A stretch of 17,017 nt of DNA from Syntrophales bacterium (GCA_023231165.1 JALNVY010000025.1:1-17017), one strand, 5' to 3'. Numbered from the stretch's first letter, positions 1 through 6,475 are shown. Numbers and translations: made by a program. Notes: generated from the letters alone by a model not told the origin.

Positions 1-534
1 ACAACTTTAGAAGCCCTGGCAAAACTGAAGCCCATCTATGGCAGCCCCACGGTTACGGCGGGCAATGCGCCTCCCCTCAGCGCCGGGGCCGGGGCCATCC
101 TCTACATGACGCGGAAAGAGGCGCAAGAAAAGGGGCTGAAACCCCTGGCCACAATATTGGCGTCCATCGGCACGGCTACCAAACCACGGGATATCGCCGT
201 GATCCCGGCCCTGACCATCGAACAGGTTCTAAAGCGCGTGGGGATGACCATCGATCGGATGGATGTCATCGAGATCAATGAAGCCTTTGCCGCCATGCCG
301 CTTGTGTCAACGAAGATCCTGGCGGGAAATGACGAAAAGAAATGGAAGGTTCTCCAGGAGAAAACCAACGTTAACGGCGGGGCCATCGCTATCGGTCACC
401 CCGTAGGGGCAAGCGCCGCCCGGATAACCATGCATCTCGCCTATGAACTGAAACGTCGGGGCGGCGGCTATGGGGTCGCTTCCATCTGCGGCGGCCTCGC
501 CCAAGGGGAAGCTGTTATTCTCAAGGTGGAATAA
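1..534 (+). CDS. Thiolase (acetyl-CoA acetyltransferase family), C-terminal part, 5' end outside window
   Basis: The frame is open from base 1 to the TAA at 532-534 and encodes the last 177 residues of a thiolase, a family that condenses two acetyl-CoA or cleaves 3-ketoacyl-CoA in the cytoplasm. Visible family signatures are the TVTAGNA segment at the left edge, NEAFAA at 277-294, the GHPVGASAARI loop whose His (397-399) is a catalytic residue, and the C-terminal CGG loop whose Cys (487-489) is the second catalytic cysteine. The acyl-accepting first cysteine lies upstream, outside the window. The usual 'SDGAAA'-like stretch reads LSAGAGA here, so the common Asp is Ala, which is a mild deviation. 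Whether it is biosynthetic or degradative cannot be decided from this half. No terminator-like hairpin with a T tract follows it. Confidence 0.95.
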   Translation, partial: TTLEALAKLKPIYGSPTVTAGNAPPLSAGAGAILYMTRKEAQEKGLKPLATILASIGTATKPRDIAVIPALTIEQVLKRVGMTIDRMDVIEINEAFAAMPLVSTKILAGNDEKKWKVLQEKTNVNGGAIAIGHPVGASAARITMHLAYELKRRGGGYGVASICGGLAQGEAVILKVE

Positions 535-627
535 GCGGCAGGGAAGTAGGAGATGGTTAGGGTCTGTGTCTATGTGGTGCCGAGAGGTGGAGAGAACATC
601 GATCTTTTCCACTGACATACTTTCCAT

Positions 628-656
628 TTGACAGATCGAGGTGGATACGGTTAATT
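628..656 (+). promoter_or_regulatory. Candidate sigma70 promoter upstream of the hybrid kinase
   Basis: A perfect -35 hexamer TTGACA (628-633) is followed after exactly 17 bases by TTAATT (651-656), which matches the -10 consensus at only 3 of 6 positions. It sits in the 205-base gap between the thiolase and the kinase start and points toward the kinase. The AT-rich stretch after it is compatible with promoter melting. The weak -10 makes this a candidate only. The rest of the gap (535-627, 657-739) shows nothing I recognise. Confidence 0.4.
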
Positions 657-739
657 TTACACTAGTTAATAAATCTCATAACAAATACTAAGAGTTTCTC
701 TTTTCAGCCAGCACTGCTCAATATTCCATGGAGTGCCTG

Positions 740-2422
740 ATGACAGTTCCATACAGAACAAATCAAGAATTGCTCGAAGAGAATTTCATCTTAAGGCAGA
801 GAAATGAGGAACTGGATCATTCTGCATCAGACAGAAAGCGGGCGGAGGAAGCTCTGCGGGGGGACGAATTGCTCTGGCGTCTATCAATAGATAATATGAT
901 TGAGGCGTATGCACTCCATGAGGCGATCTTTGATGAGAACGGTCGAATGGTCGATTATCGCTTCCTTGAGTTCAATCCTGCGGCCCAGAAGATATCGAAC
1001 ATTGCCAGAGAAGAGATCGTCGGCAGGACTGCGATGGAACTCTATCCCCACATCGTGGAACGGGGCCTGATGGATCGCTACGCGGACGTTATGGCAACCG
1101 GAATACCTGCCGTCATTGAGGATTTCTACTACGCTGGGGATAGCTTGGACAAGGCGTTTGATATCTCATGTTTCCGCATCGACGGCCGACATTTCGCCTG
1201 TGTGTTCAATGACATCACCGAGCGCAAGCGGGCAGAAGAAGAAAGAGTAAAACTTCAAGACCAGTTGTTTCAGTCACAGAAGATGGAATCCGTCGGGCGA
1301 CTGGCTGGTGGTGTCGCTCATGATTTCAACAACATGCTGGGAGTGATTCTCGGCCATGTGGAGCTGGCCATGGACCAGGTCGATCCGTTCCAGCCGCTCC
1401 ATGCTGATCTCCGTGAAATCCATATAGCCTCAGAGCGTTCCGCCGACCTGACGCGCCAGCTCCTGGCCTTTGCCCGTAAGCAGACCGTTTCTCCCCAGGT
1501 TCTAGACATAAACGGGACCGTAGCAGGGATGGTCAAAATGTTGCTGCGTATCATCGGTGAGGATATCCATCTCAGCTGGTTGCCGTTTGCCGATGCGTGG
1601 CCGGTAAAGGTTGATCCGTTACAGATAGATCAGATTCTGGCAAACCTGTGTGTCAATGCCCGCGACGCGATCGCCGGGGTCGGTAAGATAACCATTGAGA
1701 CGGGAAACATGACCTTCGACGAGGCCTATTGCGCCGATCACGCCGGTTTTGTTCCCGGGGAGTATGTCCTGCTCGCGGTGAGCGATAACGGCTGCGGCAT
1801 GGACAAGGAAATATTTGGTAAGCTTTTCGAGCCGTTTTTTACGACCAAGGAACCGGGGAAAGGCACCGGTCTTGGCTTGGCCACGGTCTATGGCATCGTC
1901 AAGCAGAGCAACGGCTTCGTCAATGTATACAGTGAACCGGATCAAGGAACGACGTTCAAGATCTATCTGCCCCGTCACATAGGTAAAGCCGATCAGGGGC
2001 GAACGGAAATATTACCAGAGTCCGTCTCGATGGGGCAAGAGACGGTTATGGTGGTTGAGGACGAACCAGCCATTCTGAATCTAAGCAAACGTATTCTTCA
2101 GAAGCAGGGATATCAGGTTCTGGTTGCCGGTACGCCGGACGAGGCGATCCGCCTGGCCGAGGAGCGCATCGGCGAGATTCATCTCCTGATGACCGATATC
2201 ATTATGCCTGAAATGAATGGCCGGGAACTGGCAAAAAGAATACTTTCTCTCCGTCCGAATCTGAAACGCTTGTTCATGTCGGGCTATACAGCCGACGTCA
2301 TCGCACATCATGGCGTATTGGATGAGGGAGTGTATTTCATCCAGAAGCCATTCTCCAGAAAAGACTTGGCTGCCAAGGTGAGGGAAGCATTGGATAGTGA
2401 GTCGGATCTGGATAAAAAATAG
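740..2422 (+). CDS. Soluble hybrid sensor histidine kinase (PAS - HisKA - HATPase - receiver)
   Basis: This gene encodes a 560-residue phosphorelay protein. In order it has a coiled-coil-like N terminus (about 1-45), a PAS sensor domain (about 45-160), a dimerisation/H-box GRLAGGVAHDFNNMLG with the phosphoaccepting His at residue 194, and a GHKL ATPase domain. The ATPase domain shows the N box LCVNARDAI (303-311), G1 DNGCGMD (349-355), FEPFFTTK and G2 GKGTGLGLA (373-381). A C-terminal receiver domain follows, with acidic pocket ED (440-441), phosphoacceptor Asp 486 in TDIIMPEMNG, Ser 514 and Lys 536. There is no membrane segment or signal peptide, so it should sense an internal cue through PAS. 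I prefer the ATG at 740 because GGAG (730-733) lies 6 bases before it; the in-frame ATG at 728 has no ribosome binding site and would add 4 residues. No output regulator is adjacent, so the partner is unknown. All catalytic residues appear intact. Confidence 0.95.
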   Translation: MTVPYRTNQELLEENFILRQRNEELDHSASDRKRAEEALRGDELLWRLSIDNMIEAYALHEAIFDENGRMVDYRFLEFNPAAQKISNIAREEIVGRTAMELYPHIVERGLMDRYADVMATGIPAVIEDFYYAGDSLDKAFDISCFRIDGRHFACVFNDITERKRAEEERVKLQDQLFQSQKMESVGRLAGGVAHDFNNMLGVILGHVELAMDQVDPFQPLHADLREIHIASERSADLTRQLLAFARKQTVSPQVLDINGTVAGMVKMLLRIIGEDIHLSWLPFADAWPVKVDPLQIDQILANLCVNARDAIAGVGKITIETGNMTFDEAYCADHAGFVPGEYVLLAVSDNGCGMDKEIFGKLFEPFFTTKEPGKGTGLGLATVYGIVKQSNGFVNVYSEPDQGTTFKIYLPRHIGKADQGRTEILPESVSMGQETVMVVEDEPAILNLSKRILQKQGYQVLVAGTPDEAIRLAEERIGEIHLLMTDIIMPEMNGRELAKRILSLRPNLKRLFMSGYTADVIAHHGVLDEGVYFIQKPFSRKDLAAKVREALDSESDLDKK

Positions 2423-2486
2423 ATGGCGACATATGCTCCATTACATAATGATATTCAATAAGTTCGGGATAACCTGTTTATCGCTG

Positions 2487-2521
2487 ATAATCTAATCATC
2501 CGTTGTCATAATCTAATTCAT
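2487..2521. repeat. Direct repeat pair, 21-base period
   Basis: ATAATCTAATCAT at 2487-2499 recurs as ATAATCTAATTCAT at 2508-2521; the starts are 21 bases apart, which is two DNA helical turns. The first copy overlaps a GATAA (2486-2490) that pairs as an inverted repeat with TTATC at 2478-2482. Spacing on one helix face is typical of binding sites for a dimeric regulator, but no regulator is identified and chance in AT-rich DNA is possible. Confidence 0.45.
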
Positions 2522-2555
2522 ATTTCTTATTTTCATTCGGCTTTTCCCCATGGTA

Positions 2556-2596
2556 ATAGCAATGTGATCTCTCATAATGAGAGCCTGCATTGCTAT
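2556..2596. repeat. Two-tier perfect inverted repeat (possible RNA hairpin or operator)
   Basis: The outer arms ATAGCAATG (2556-2564) and CATTGCTAT (2588-2596) are perfect 9-bp reverse complements. Inside them, CTCTCA (2569-2574) and TGAGAG (2578-2583) are perfect 6-bp reverse complements around a TAA loop. A symmetric 4x4 internal loop (TGAT / CCTG) separates the two tiers. As RNA this folds to a 15-bp interrupted hairpin. No T tract follows on either strand, so it is not a standard intrinsic terminator. Confidence 0.6.
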
Positions 2597-2829
2597 CTAC
2601 ACCCGACCAAGTCCGATACCAATATTGGATCAGGCGGCATCCGGTAATGTGTAGATATCACCCGCCAATAAGCATACAGTCAATCAACATTGCTTTAACC
2701 CATGCGCTATGTAAACATCTAAGCCAGCAATAAAGAGAAGATTCCTCCCTCAGCCATGAAACAAGAGAGATGATAAATATTTTAAACATATCTTAAAGAA
2801 TAAAACCTGATGCTATAGGAGCCAATACA

Positions 2830-3039
2830 GTGCATAACATGCTGCTACTGTTGATTAAACTAGGAAACATAAGGCCTAAACGGACCATAGTCGGAATATC
2901 CCAGCTTAGGCCACATATGAAACAATTGACTCTCTATGGGATTGTCATCTTAATGATTGTCCTCCCGTTTGGGCTTCTTTTATTCCCGTTATATATCAAG
3001 TTCCTTGATAGACGAGAAATAAGAAGAATAAATACATAG
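2830..3039 (+). CDS. Small single-pass membrane protein, unknown function
   Basis: A 69-residue frame begins at GTG 2830 with AGGAG at 2817-2821, 8 bases upstream. It ends at TAG 3037-3039. The second half holds one clear hydrophobic segment (about residues 33-55, LTLYGIVILMIVLPFGLLLF...) followed by a charged tail KFLDRREIRRINT, suggesting an inner-membrane anchor with a positive cytoplasmic end. An alternative start is ATG 2917 (40 residues), with a weaker TTAGG 6 bases ahead, which would leave mainly the membrane segment. I do not recognise a family. It lies 35 bases before the degenerate ATPase gene, so the two may be one transcript. It could also be a leader-encoded peptide or a non-gene; the good ribosome binding site is the main support. 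Confidence 0.5.
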   Translation: MHNMLLLLIKLGNIRPKRTIVGISQLRPHMKQLTLYGIVILMIVLPFGLLLFPLYIKFLDRREIRRINT

Positions 3040-3074
3040 TCTTATATATACGTATAAAGCTTCGGAGGTGTAAA

Positions 3075-3632
3075 ATGCAAAGGAGTTTTCAAAAACAACC
3101 CCAGATTAAAATACTTCCCACCCTCGCTGATAATGGGAGGAGCAGATTGAGAGAGGTAGATATCGATGAGGTTATGAAAACGGTGCAGGGCGCCTTGCCA
3201 CCGCACATTGGCGAGGATAATGATGTAACAGTAACGCTCGTGGAAAAAAACCTGAAGATTATGAAAGACATGGCCCTTATGAAGGAAGCCTTGAGTCATC
3301 TTGTCAGAAATGCAATACCCGGTTGCAACCAGTTCTCACTGACTCTCAATCGGGTCAATTTTGGAATTGAAGCGCTGCTCAAAAGCGACGAAACTACCGT
3401 GGGGGCATTCACTTTTATTCCCCTTGCGGGCATAGGCACGTATATATGTGTTGATAAGCAGATACAGGAAAAAATATTTGAACCTTTCTTTACCATAACA
3501 ACGGATGGTAATGGTCGAGGTCTGGCTCTGGCTTACCGCATTATCAAGCATTATCAAAGTACAGACACTAATATATATCTTCCCCTTACCAAGTTGGAAA
3601 TAGTGAATATGATGTCACTGCCGGTAGCGTAA
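3075..3632 (+). CDS. Stand-alone degenerate histidine-kinase ATPase (HATPase_c-like) domain
   Basis: This encodes a 185-residue protein that aligns by eye with only the ATP-binding half of hybrid-type histidine kinases. The N box region is EALSHLVRNAI (71-81), the F box KIFEPFFT (133-140) and the G2-like segment NGRGLALAYRIIKHY (146-160), and the core ends in TNIYLPL. There is no H-box or dimerisation helix before it, no PAS, no membrane segment and no receiver. Two key parts look damaged: the G1 'DxGxG' motif is replaced by LAGIGTYICVD (117-127), which lacks the adenine-binding Asp, and about ten residues normally found between KHY and the final strand are absent. The start is well supported by GGAGG (3064-3068) 6 bases before the ATG. 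It could be an ATP-independent partner or decoy for a kinase, an anti-sigma-like binder, or a decaying kinase remnant whose frame is still open. Confidence 0.7.
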   Translation: MQRSFQKQPQIKILPTLADNGRSRLREVDIDEVMKTVQGALPPHIGEDNDVTVTLVEKNLKIMKDMALMKEALSHLVRNAIPGCNQFSLTLNRVNFGIEALLKSDETTVGAFTFIPLAGIGTYICVDKQIQEKIFEPFFTITTDGNGRGLALAYRIIKHYQSTDTNIYLPLTKLEIVNMMSLPVA

Positions 3633-3653
3633 ACTTTGGTTTGCAGCATCAAT

Positions 3654-3679
3654 CCTCCCTCGCCAGGGGGCGAGGGAGG
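3654..3679. terminator. GC-rich hairpin between converging genes
   Basis: CCTCCCTCGCC (3654-3664) and GGCGAGGGAGG (3669-3679) form a perfect 11-bp stem with a 4-base loop. It lies between the ends of two converging units (stop at 3632 on +, stop at 3708 on -), where a bidirectional terminator would be expected. No T tract follows on either strand, so intrinsic termination would be inefficient. It may instead be a REP-like extragenic palindrome that protects 3' ends of transcripts. Confidence 0.5.
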
Positions 3680-3707
3680 GGGCAGCTATCTATCAGACAA
3701 TGATTGT

Positions 3708-4526
3708 TTACAGGAACGAGTGGGCGTCGTCGGGGAAGGCGCCGCTACGCACTTCATCGCAATAGGTCTTCACCGCTTCCCGGATGTGATCGTTCATCTT
3801 CGCGTATTTCTTGACGAATTTCGGTGTGAACCGCTCAAATAGTCCCAGCATGTCGTGGACGACCAGTACCTGGCCGTCGCAGTCGACGCCGGCGCCGATG
3901 CCGATGGTGGGGATCTGGAGGGAGGCGGTGATCTCCTTGGCCAGGCCTTTGGGGACGCATTCGAGGACAATGGCGAAGGCCCCCGCCTCTGCAAGAATTT
4001 TGGCGTCTTCAATGAGGCGTTGCCCCGCTTTATCCCCCTTGCCTTGGACCTTGTATCCCCCCAACTGGTGGACCGACTGGGGGGTCAGGCCGATATGGGC
4101 CATAACGGGAATCCCGGCGGCGGCGATGCGGCGGGTTACTTCGGCAACTTCTCTGCCCCCTTCGAGTTTTACGGCCTGGGCCCCCGCTTCCTGGAGAAAT
4201 CGTCCGGCGTTGCGGACTCCTTCCTCAGGAGAGACCTGGTAGGACATAAAGGGCATATCGCCGATGACCATGGCCTGCTGGGTTCCCCGGGCGACGGCCT
4301 TGGTGTGATGGAGCATGTCTTCCATCGTGACGGGGAGGGTGCTGTCATAGCCGAGGACGACCATGCCGAGGGAATCCCCGACCAGGAAAATATCCACGCC
4401 CACGGAATCCATTGCTACTGCCGTCGGGTAGTCATAGGCGGTTAGCATGGTTATCTTTTCCCCTTTTTTCTTCATGTCCCGGATCTTGGCGGTAGTCACC
4501 CTGGTGATTTGTACCTGTGTGCTCAT
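3708..4526 (-). CDS. panB: 3-methyl-2-oxobutanoate hydroxymethyltransferase (ketopantoate hydroxymethyltransferase)
   Basis: PanB transfers a hydroxymethyl group from 5,10-methylenetetrahydrofolate to 2-oxoisovalerate to make ketopantoate, the first committed step to pantothenate and coenzyme A, in the cytoplasm. The 272 residues match the family length. Visible signatures are LTAYDYPTA near the N terminus; the three metal ligands of the family at Asp 51 (LVGDSLGMV), Asp 90 (IGDMPF) and Glu 122 (KLEGG); the AHIGLTPQSVHQLGGYKVQG block (143-162); the catalytic Glu 189 in LECVP; and GIGAG (209-213) followed by HDMLGL. The start is set by a strong AAAGGAGG six bases before the ATG. That ATG overlaps the stop of the upstream DUF2520 gene (ATGA), implying translational coupling. 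panC and panD are not in the window. Confidence 0.97.
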   Translation of the reverse strand: MSTQVQITRVTTAKIRDMKKKGEKITMLTAYDYPTAVAMDSVGVDIFLVGDSLGMVVLGYDSTLPVTMEDMLHHTKAVARGTQQAMVIGDMPFMSYQVSPEEGVRNAGRFLQEAGAQAVKLEGGREVAEVTRRIAAAGIPVMAHIGLTPQSVHQLGGYKVQGKGDKAGQRLIEDAKILAEAGAFAIVLECVPKGLAKEITASLQIPTIGIGAGVDCDGQVLVVHDMLGLFERFTPKFVKKYAKMNDHIREAVKTYCDEVRSGAFPDDAHSFL

Positions 4527-5416
4527 GATTTTCCTCCTTTAAGATGTTTTTTGATCATGGTTGCCTTTTCGTCCGTTAAACTTTGTTTTTTCAGTCCCAG
4601 TTCCGTCGTGACCAAGCCGAGGGCCTGGTAGGCGTGGAGAAATTCAGGCAGTTTATCCTGAAAGGCAAGGATATGCTTTTCTACCGTCCCGATATCTCCC
4701 CGGGCAATTGGTCCCGTTAAGGCCTGGACGGACCCCCGGGATTCAATGTTTTTCAAGGTCCCTCGGACCAGGGGCCAGAAGGCGCGGATGGCCTCCTTGC
4801 GGTTCAGTCCGAGGCTAAGATAGATCTCCTCGACCATATAGAGGAGCGTGGTCAAGTAATTTGAGGCGATGCAGGCGGCGGCGTGGTATAAGGGCTTGTC
4901 GGCGTCGGGGATGAAAAAAGGTATTCCTTCCAGAGCGAGGACAAAATCCACAGCCCACTCGCGGATTTCTGGGTCGGCGGTGATCCCGAAGGTGCTGCCG
5001 GGGATGTTTTGTATGGCTCCTTCTACATCGGCGAAAGACTGGATGGGATGAATACTGGCAATAAAGGCCCCGGCCTCCTTGGCGGCGCTTAAAAGTTCAA
5101 GGGAACCGGCGCCGCTGAAGTGGACGACCTTCTGCCCGGGCCGGATGGCTCCTGCAGCGGCAATTTCCCGACAGGCGATGGCAATGAGATCGTCGGTCGT
5201 GGCGATCAAAACGGCGTCCGCGTCGCCTGCTGCCTCGGCGTCTGTTTTGCACATCCGCCCGCCCGTGAAGGGATAGGCCTGCACGAGGGCTTCGGGAAAC
5301 CTGTCGGCAATGGCGGCAATGGGATAACCGGCTTTTTTGAGGAGATATCCCATCGCTGTGCCCACTTTGCCCAAGCCGATGATACTGAGGCGGTCCTTTT
5401 TCTTTTTGTTCGTCAT
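4523..5416 (-). CDS. Rossmann-fold DUF2520 protein, candidate ketopantoate reductase
   Basis: This 297-residue protein has an N-terminal NAD(P)-binding Rossmann domain with SIIGLGKVGTAMG (Gly 14, 16, 19) and a C-terminal helical domain of the DUF2520 type. Landmarks of that type are HFSGAGSLELL (99-109), SIHPIQSFAD (121-130) and YHAAACIASNY (177-187). The layout resembles 6-phosphogluconate-dehydrogenase-like and ketopantoate-reductase-like enzymes, but it is not a standard PanE. The stop overlaps the panB start by 4 bases, and 8 bases separate it from the Tim44-like gene upstream. From memory, an alternative ketopantoate reductase called PanG was described in Francisella; whether that belongs to this family I cannot verify here. 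The pathway role is inferred from the tight coupling; fold and family are read from the motifs. The ribosome binding site (AGAAAG) is weak. Confidence 0.85.
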   Translation of the reverse strand: MTNKKKKDRLSIIGLGKVGTAMGYLLKKAGYPIAAIADRFPEALVQAYPFTGGRMCKTDAEAAGDADAVLIATTDDLIAIACREIAAAGAIRPGQKVVHFSGAGSLELLSAAKEAGAFIASIHPIQSFADVEGAIQNIPGSTFGITADPEIREWAVDFVLALEGIPFFIPDADKPLYHAAACIASNYLTTLLYMVEEIYLSLGLNRKEAIRAFWPLVRGTLKNIESRGSVQALTGPIARGDIGTVEKHILAFQDKLPEFLHAYQALGLVTTELGLKKQSLTDEKATMIKKHLKGGKS

Positions 5417-5424
5417 TTAACTTT

Positions 5425-6396
5425 CTATTCTGTCTGATTGATCCCCGATAATTGCCAGGGATTGTTTCCTACGGGGCGGACGACGGTCCAGTATTCTTCA
5501 AATTTGACGGGGTCGGTTTTACTTCCCGAGAGCAGTTCGCCACTTTCGGAGACGGTGTAATCGAGGAGATTGGCCAGGAAACGAACGGTAATGAAATCCT
5601 TACCCTGCTCCTGCCATGCCTCGGAGATCTCCACGGTGCGGACGGCGATGTTTTCAAGTTTGTTGAACTTTCCTTCCCGCTTCATCCTTTCTGCATCATC
5701 CTGCATGATGCGGTACATCTCATCCGTCATCAGGCTACGGCTGGGCGACATATCGCGATTTGCCCAAGCACCCTGGATCTTGAAGAAGATATCCATACAA
5801 AGATCGTTGAACTTGTCCTCGTTGAAGTTGGGGTCCATCTGTTTGATGTAACCGATGCCCTGGCGGCGATCATCTTCAACGGCATCCTGAGGAGTTGCAT
5901 AGGATGGTTGGGCGTATCCGGGGGACACAGGTTTGGGACCGGATGCCTGGTAGTAAGCGGGAGACGCCGTCGTGGCTGCTGCATTCTGTTTGCGCCTCTT
6001 AATGAACCAGTAGATACCGTACAATAGGCCGCCGAGCAGAATAATCTCGAAAAGACCGATACCACCGCCGCCCATGCCGCCTTGACCACCGAAACCCAGG
6101 CTGCTGAAGAGCATCCCGCCCAGAAGACCACCGGCCATCCCGGCGCCGAGGGTTCGTAGAAAACCTCCCCTTTGAGCCTGTGGCGCTGCCGGCGCCGGAC
6201 TCGTCAGATTTCGGGAAGGACTGGCCGGTTGACTTGCCGACGGACTGGAGGGACTATACGACGATCGCGACCCCCGGCTTCCGAAGGATCGGCTGCCGCC
6301 GACACGGGCATAGGCGTCGAGTTCCAGAACAAATACCGCCATAAACAGGGCAATAACTAAAATCACCCCACCTTTCATCCATGTACTTCTTTTCAT
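5425..6396 (-). CDS. Tim44-like domain membrane protein
   Basis: The start is taken at 6396 because AAGGAG stands 7-8 bases upstream; the upstream in-frame ATG at 6453 would add 19 residues and no ribosome binding site. The 323-residue product has an N-terminal hydrophobic segment resembling a signal or anchor (about 9-30), then a Ser/Pro/Ala-rich linker (about 35-75). Two Gly-rich hydrophobic segments follow (about 79-104 and 112-134), the second ending in KRRK. The C-terminal region of about 130 residues (from roughly 190) matches the Tim44-like fold: FNEDKFNDLCMDIFFKIQGAW, a charged helix, and a beta-rich end with FITVRF and EEYWTVVRP. Bacterial proteins of this layout are common but poorly understood; mitochondrial Tim44 tethers Hsp70 to the import channel, and transfer of that role is not justified. 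It heads the unit with DUF2520 and panB (8-base gap). Confidence 0.85.
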   Translation of the reverse strand: MKRSTWMKGGVILVIALFMAVFVLELDAYARVGGSRSFGSRGSRSSYSPSSPSASQPASPSRNLTSPAPAAPQAQRGGFLRTLGAGMAGGLLGGMLFSSLGFGGQGGMGGGGIGLFEIILLGGLLYGIYWFIKRRKQNAAATTASPAYYQASGPKPVSPGYAQPSYATPQDAVEDDRRQGIGYIKQMDPNFNEDKFNDLCMDIFFKIQGAWANRDMSPSRSLMTDEMYRIMQDDAERMKREGKFNKLENIAVRTVEISEAWQEQGKDFITVRFLANLLDYTVSESGELLSGSKTDPVKFEEYWTVVRPVGNNPWQLSGINQTE

Positions 6397-6446
6397 CCTT
6401 GTTCTCCTTATTAAATTAAATTCTTTTTTTAGTTGCGTTGATTTGC

Positions 6447-6475
6447 TTGTCATTCAAGCCCGACTTTTATATACC
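6447..6475 (+). promoter_or_regulatory. Candidate sigma70 promoter for the gph-tilS-ftsH operon
   Basis: TTGTCA (6447-6452, 5 of 6 to consensus) is followed after 17 bases by TATACC (6470-6475, 4 of 6). It lies in the 113-base divergent gap between the Tim44-like gene and the phosphatase gene and would start RNA near 6482, leaving a leader of about 28 bases. I do not see an equally good promoter on the other strand for the Tim44-like gene. Confidence 0.55.

Larger units (their letters stand above)
2423..2829. other. AT-rich noncoding region dense in small repeats
   Basis: I find no convincing gene in these 407 bases. The base composition drops sharply: 2761-2820 contains only 15 G or C in 60. 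Structures seen are an interleaved GATAA/TTATC/GATAA set (2468-2490); a direct repeat (2487-2521); a two-tier inverted repeat (2556-2596); a perfect 10-bp palindrome CCAATATTGG (2619-2628) flanked by GAT...ATC with one extra base; and ACATTGCT at 2687-2694, which repeats the 3' arm of the inverted repeat. It follows the hybrid kinase and precedes the small membrane protein gene, so it may be a regulatory region, a decayed gene or remnants of a small mobile element. No T-rich terminator is apparent after the kinase. Confidence 0.5.

Noticed and set aside
2830..3039. Small membrane protein as a type I toxin
   Set aside because: A hydrophobic small protein in repeat-rich DNA suggests this, but no antisense RNA promoter or tandem copy is visible, so the label is not supported.
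3636..3842. Short plus-strand frame across the hairpin and the panB end
   Set aside because: It contains the palindrome and antisense panB sequence, and has no ribosome binding site.
3855..4445. Plus-strand open frame of 196 codons
   Set aside because: It is antisense to panB, whose catalytic residues are all in place; the Gly/Asp-rich composition is typical of a shadow frame.
5452..6027. Plus-strand open frame of 191 codons
   Set aside because: It is antisense to the Tim44-like gene and lacks a ribosome binding site and any recognisable family.
6396..6453. Longer N terminus for the Tim44-like protein
   Set aside because: The extra 19 residues would precede a normal signal-like segment and the upstream ATG has no ribosome binding site, while 6396 has AAGGAG at good spacing.
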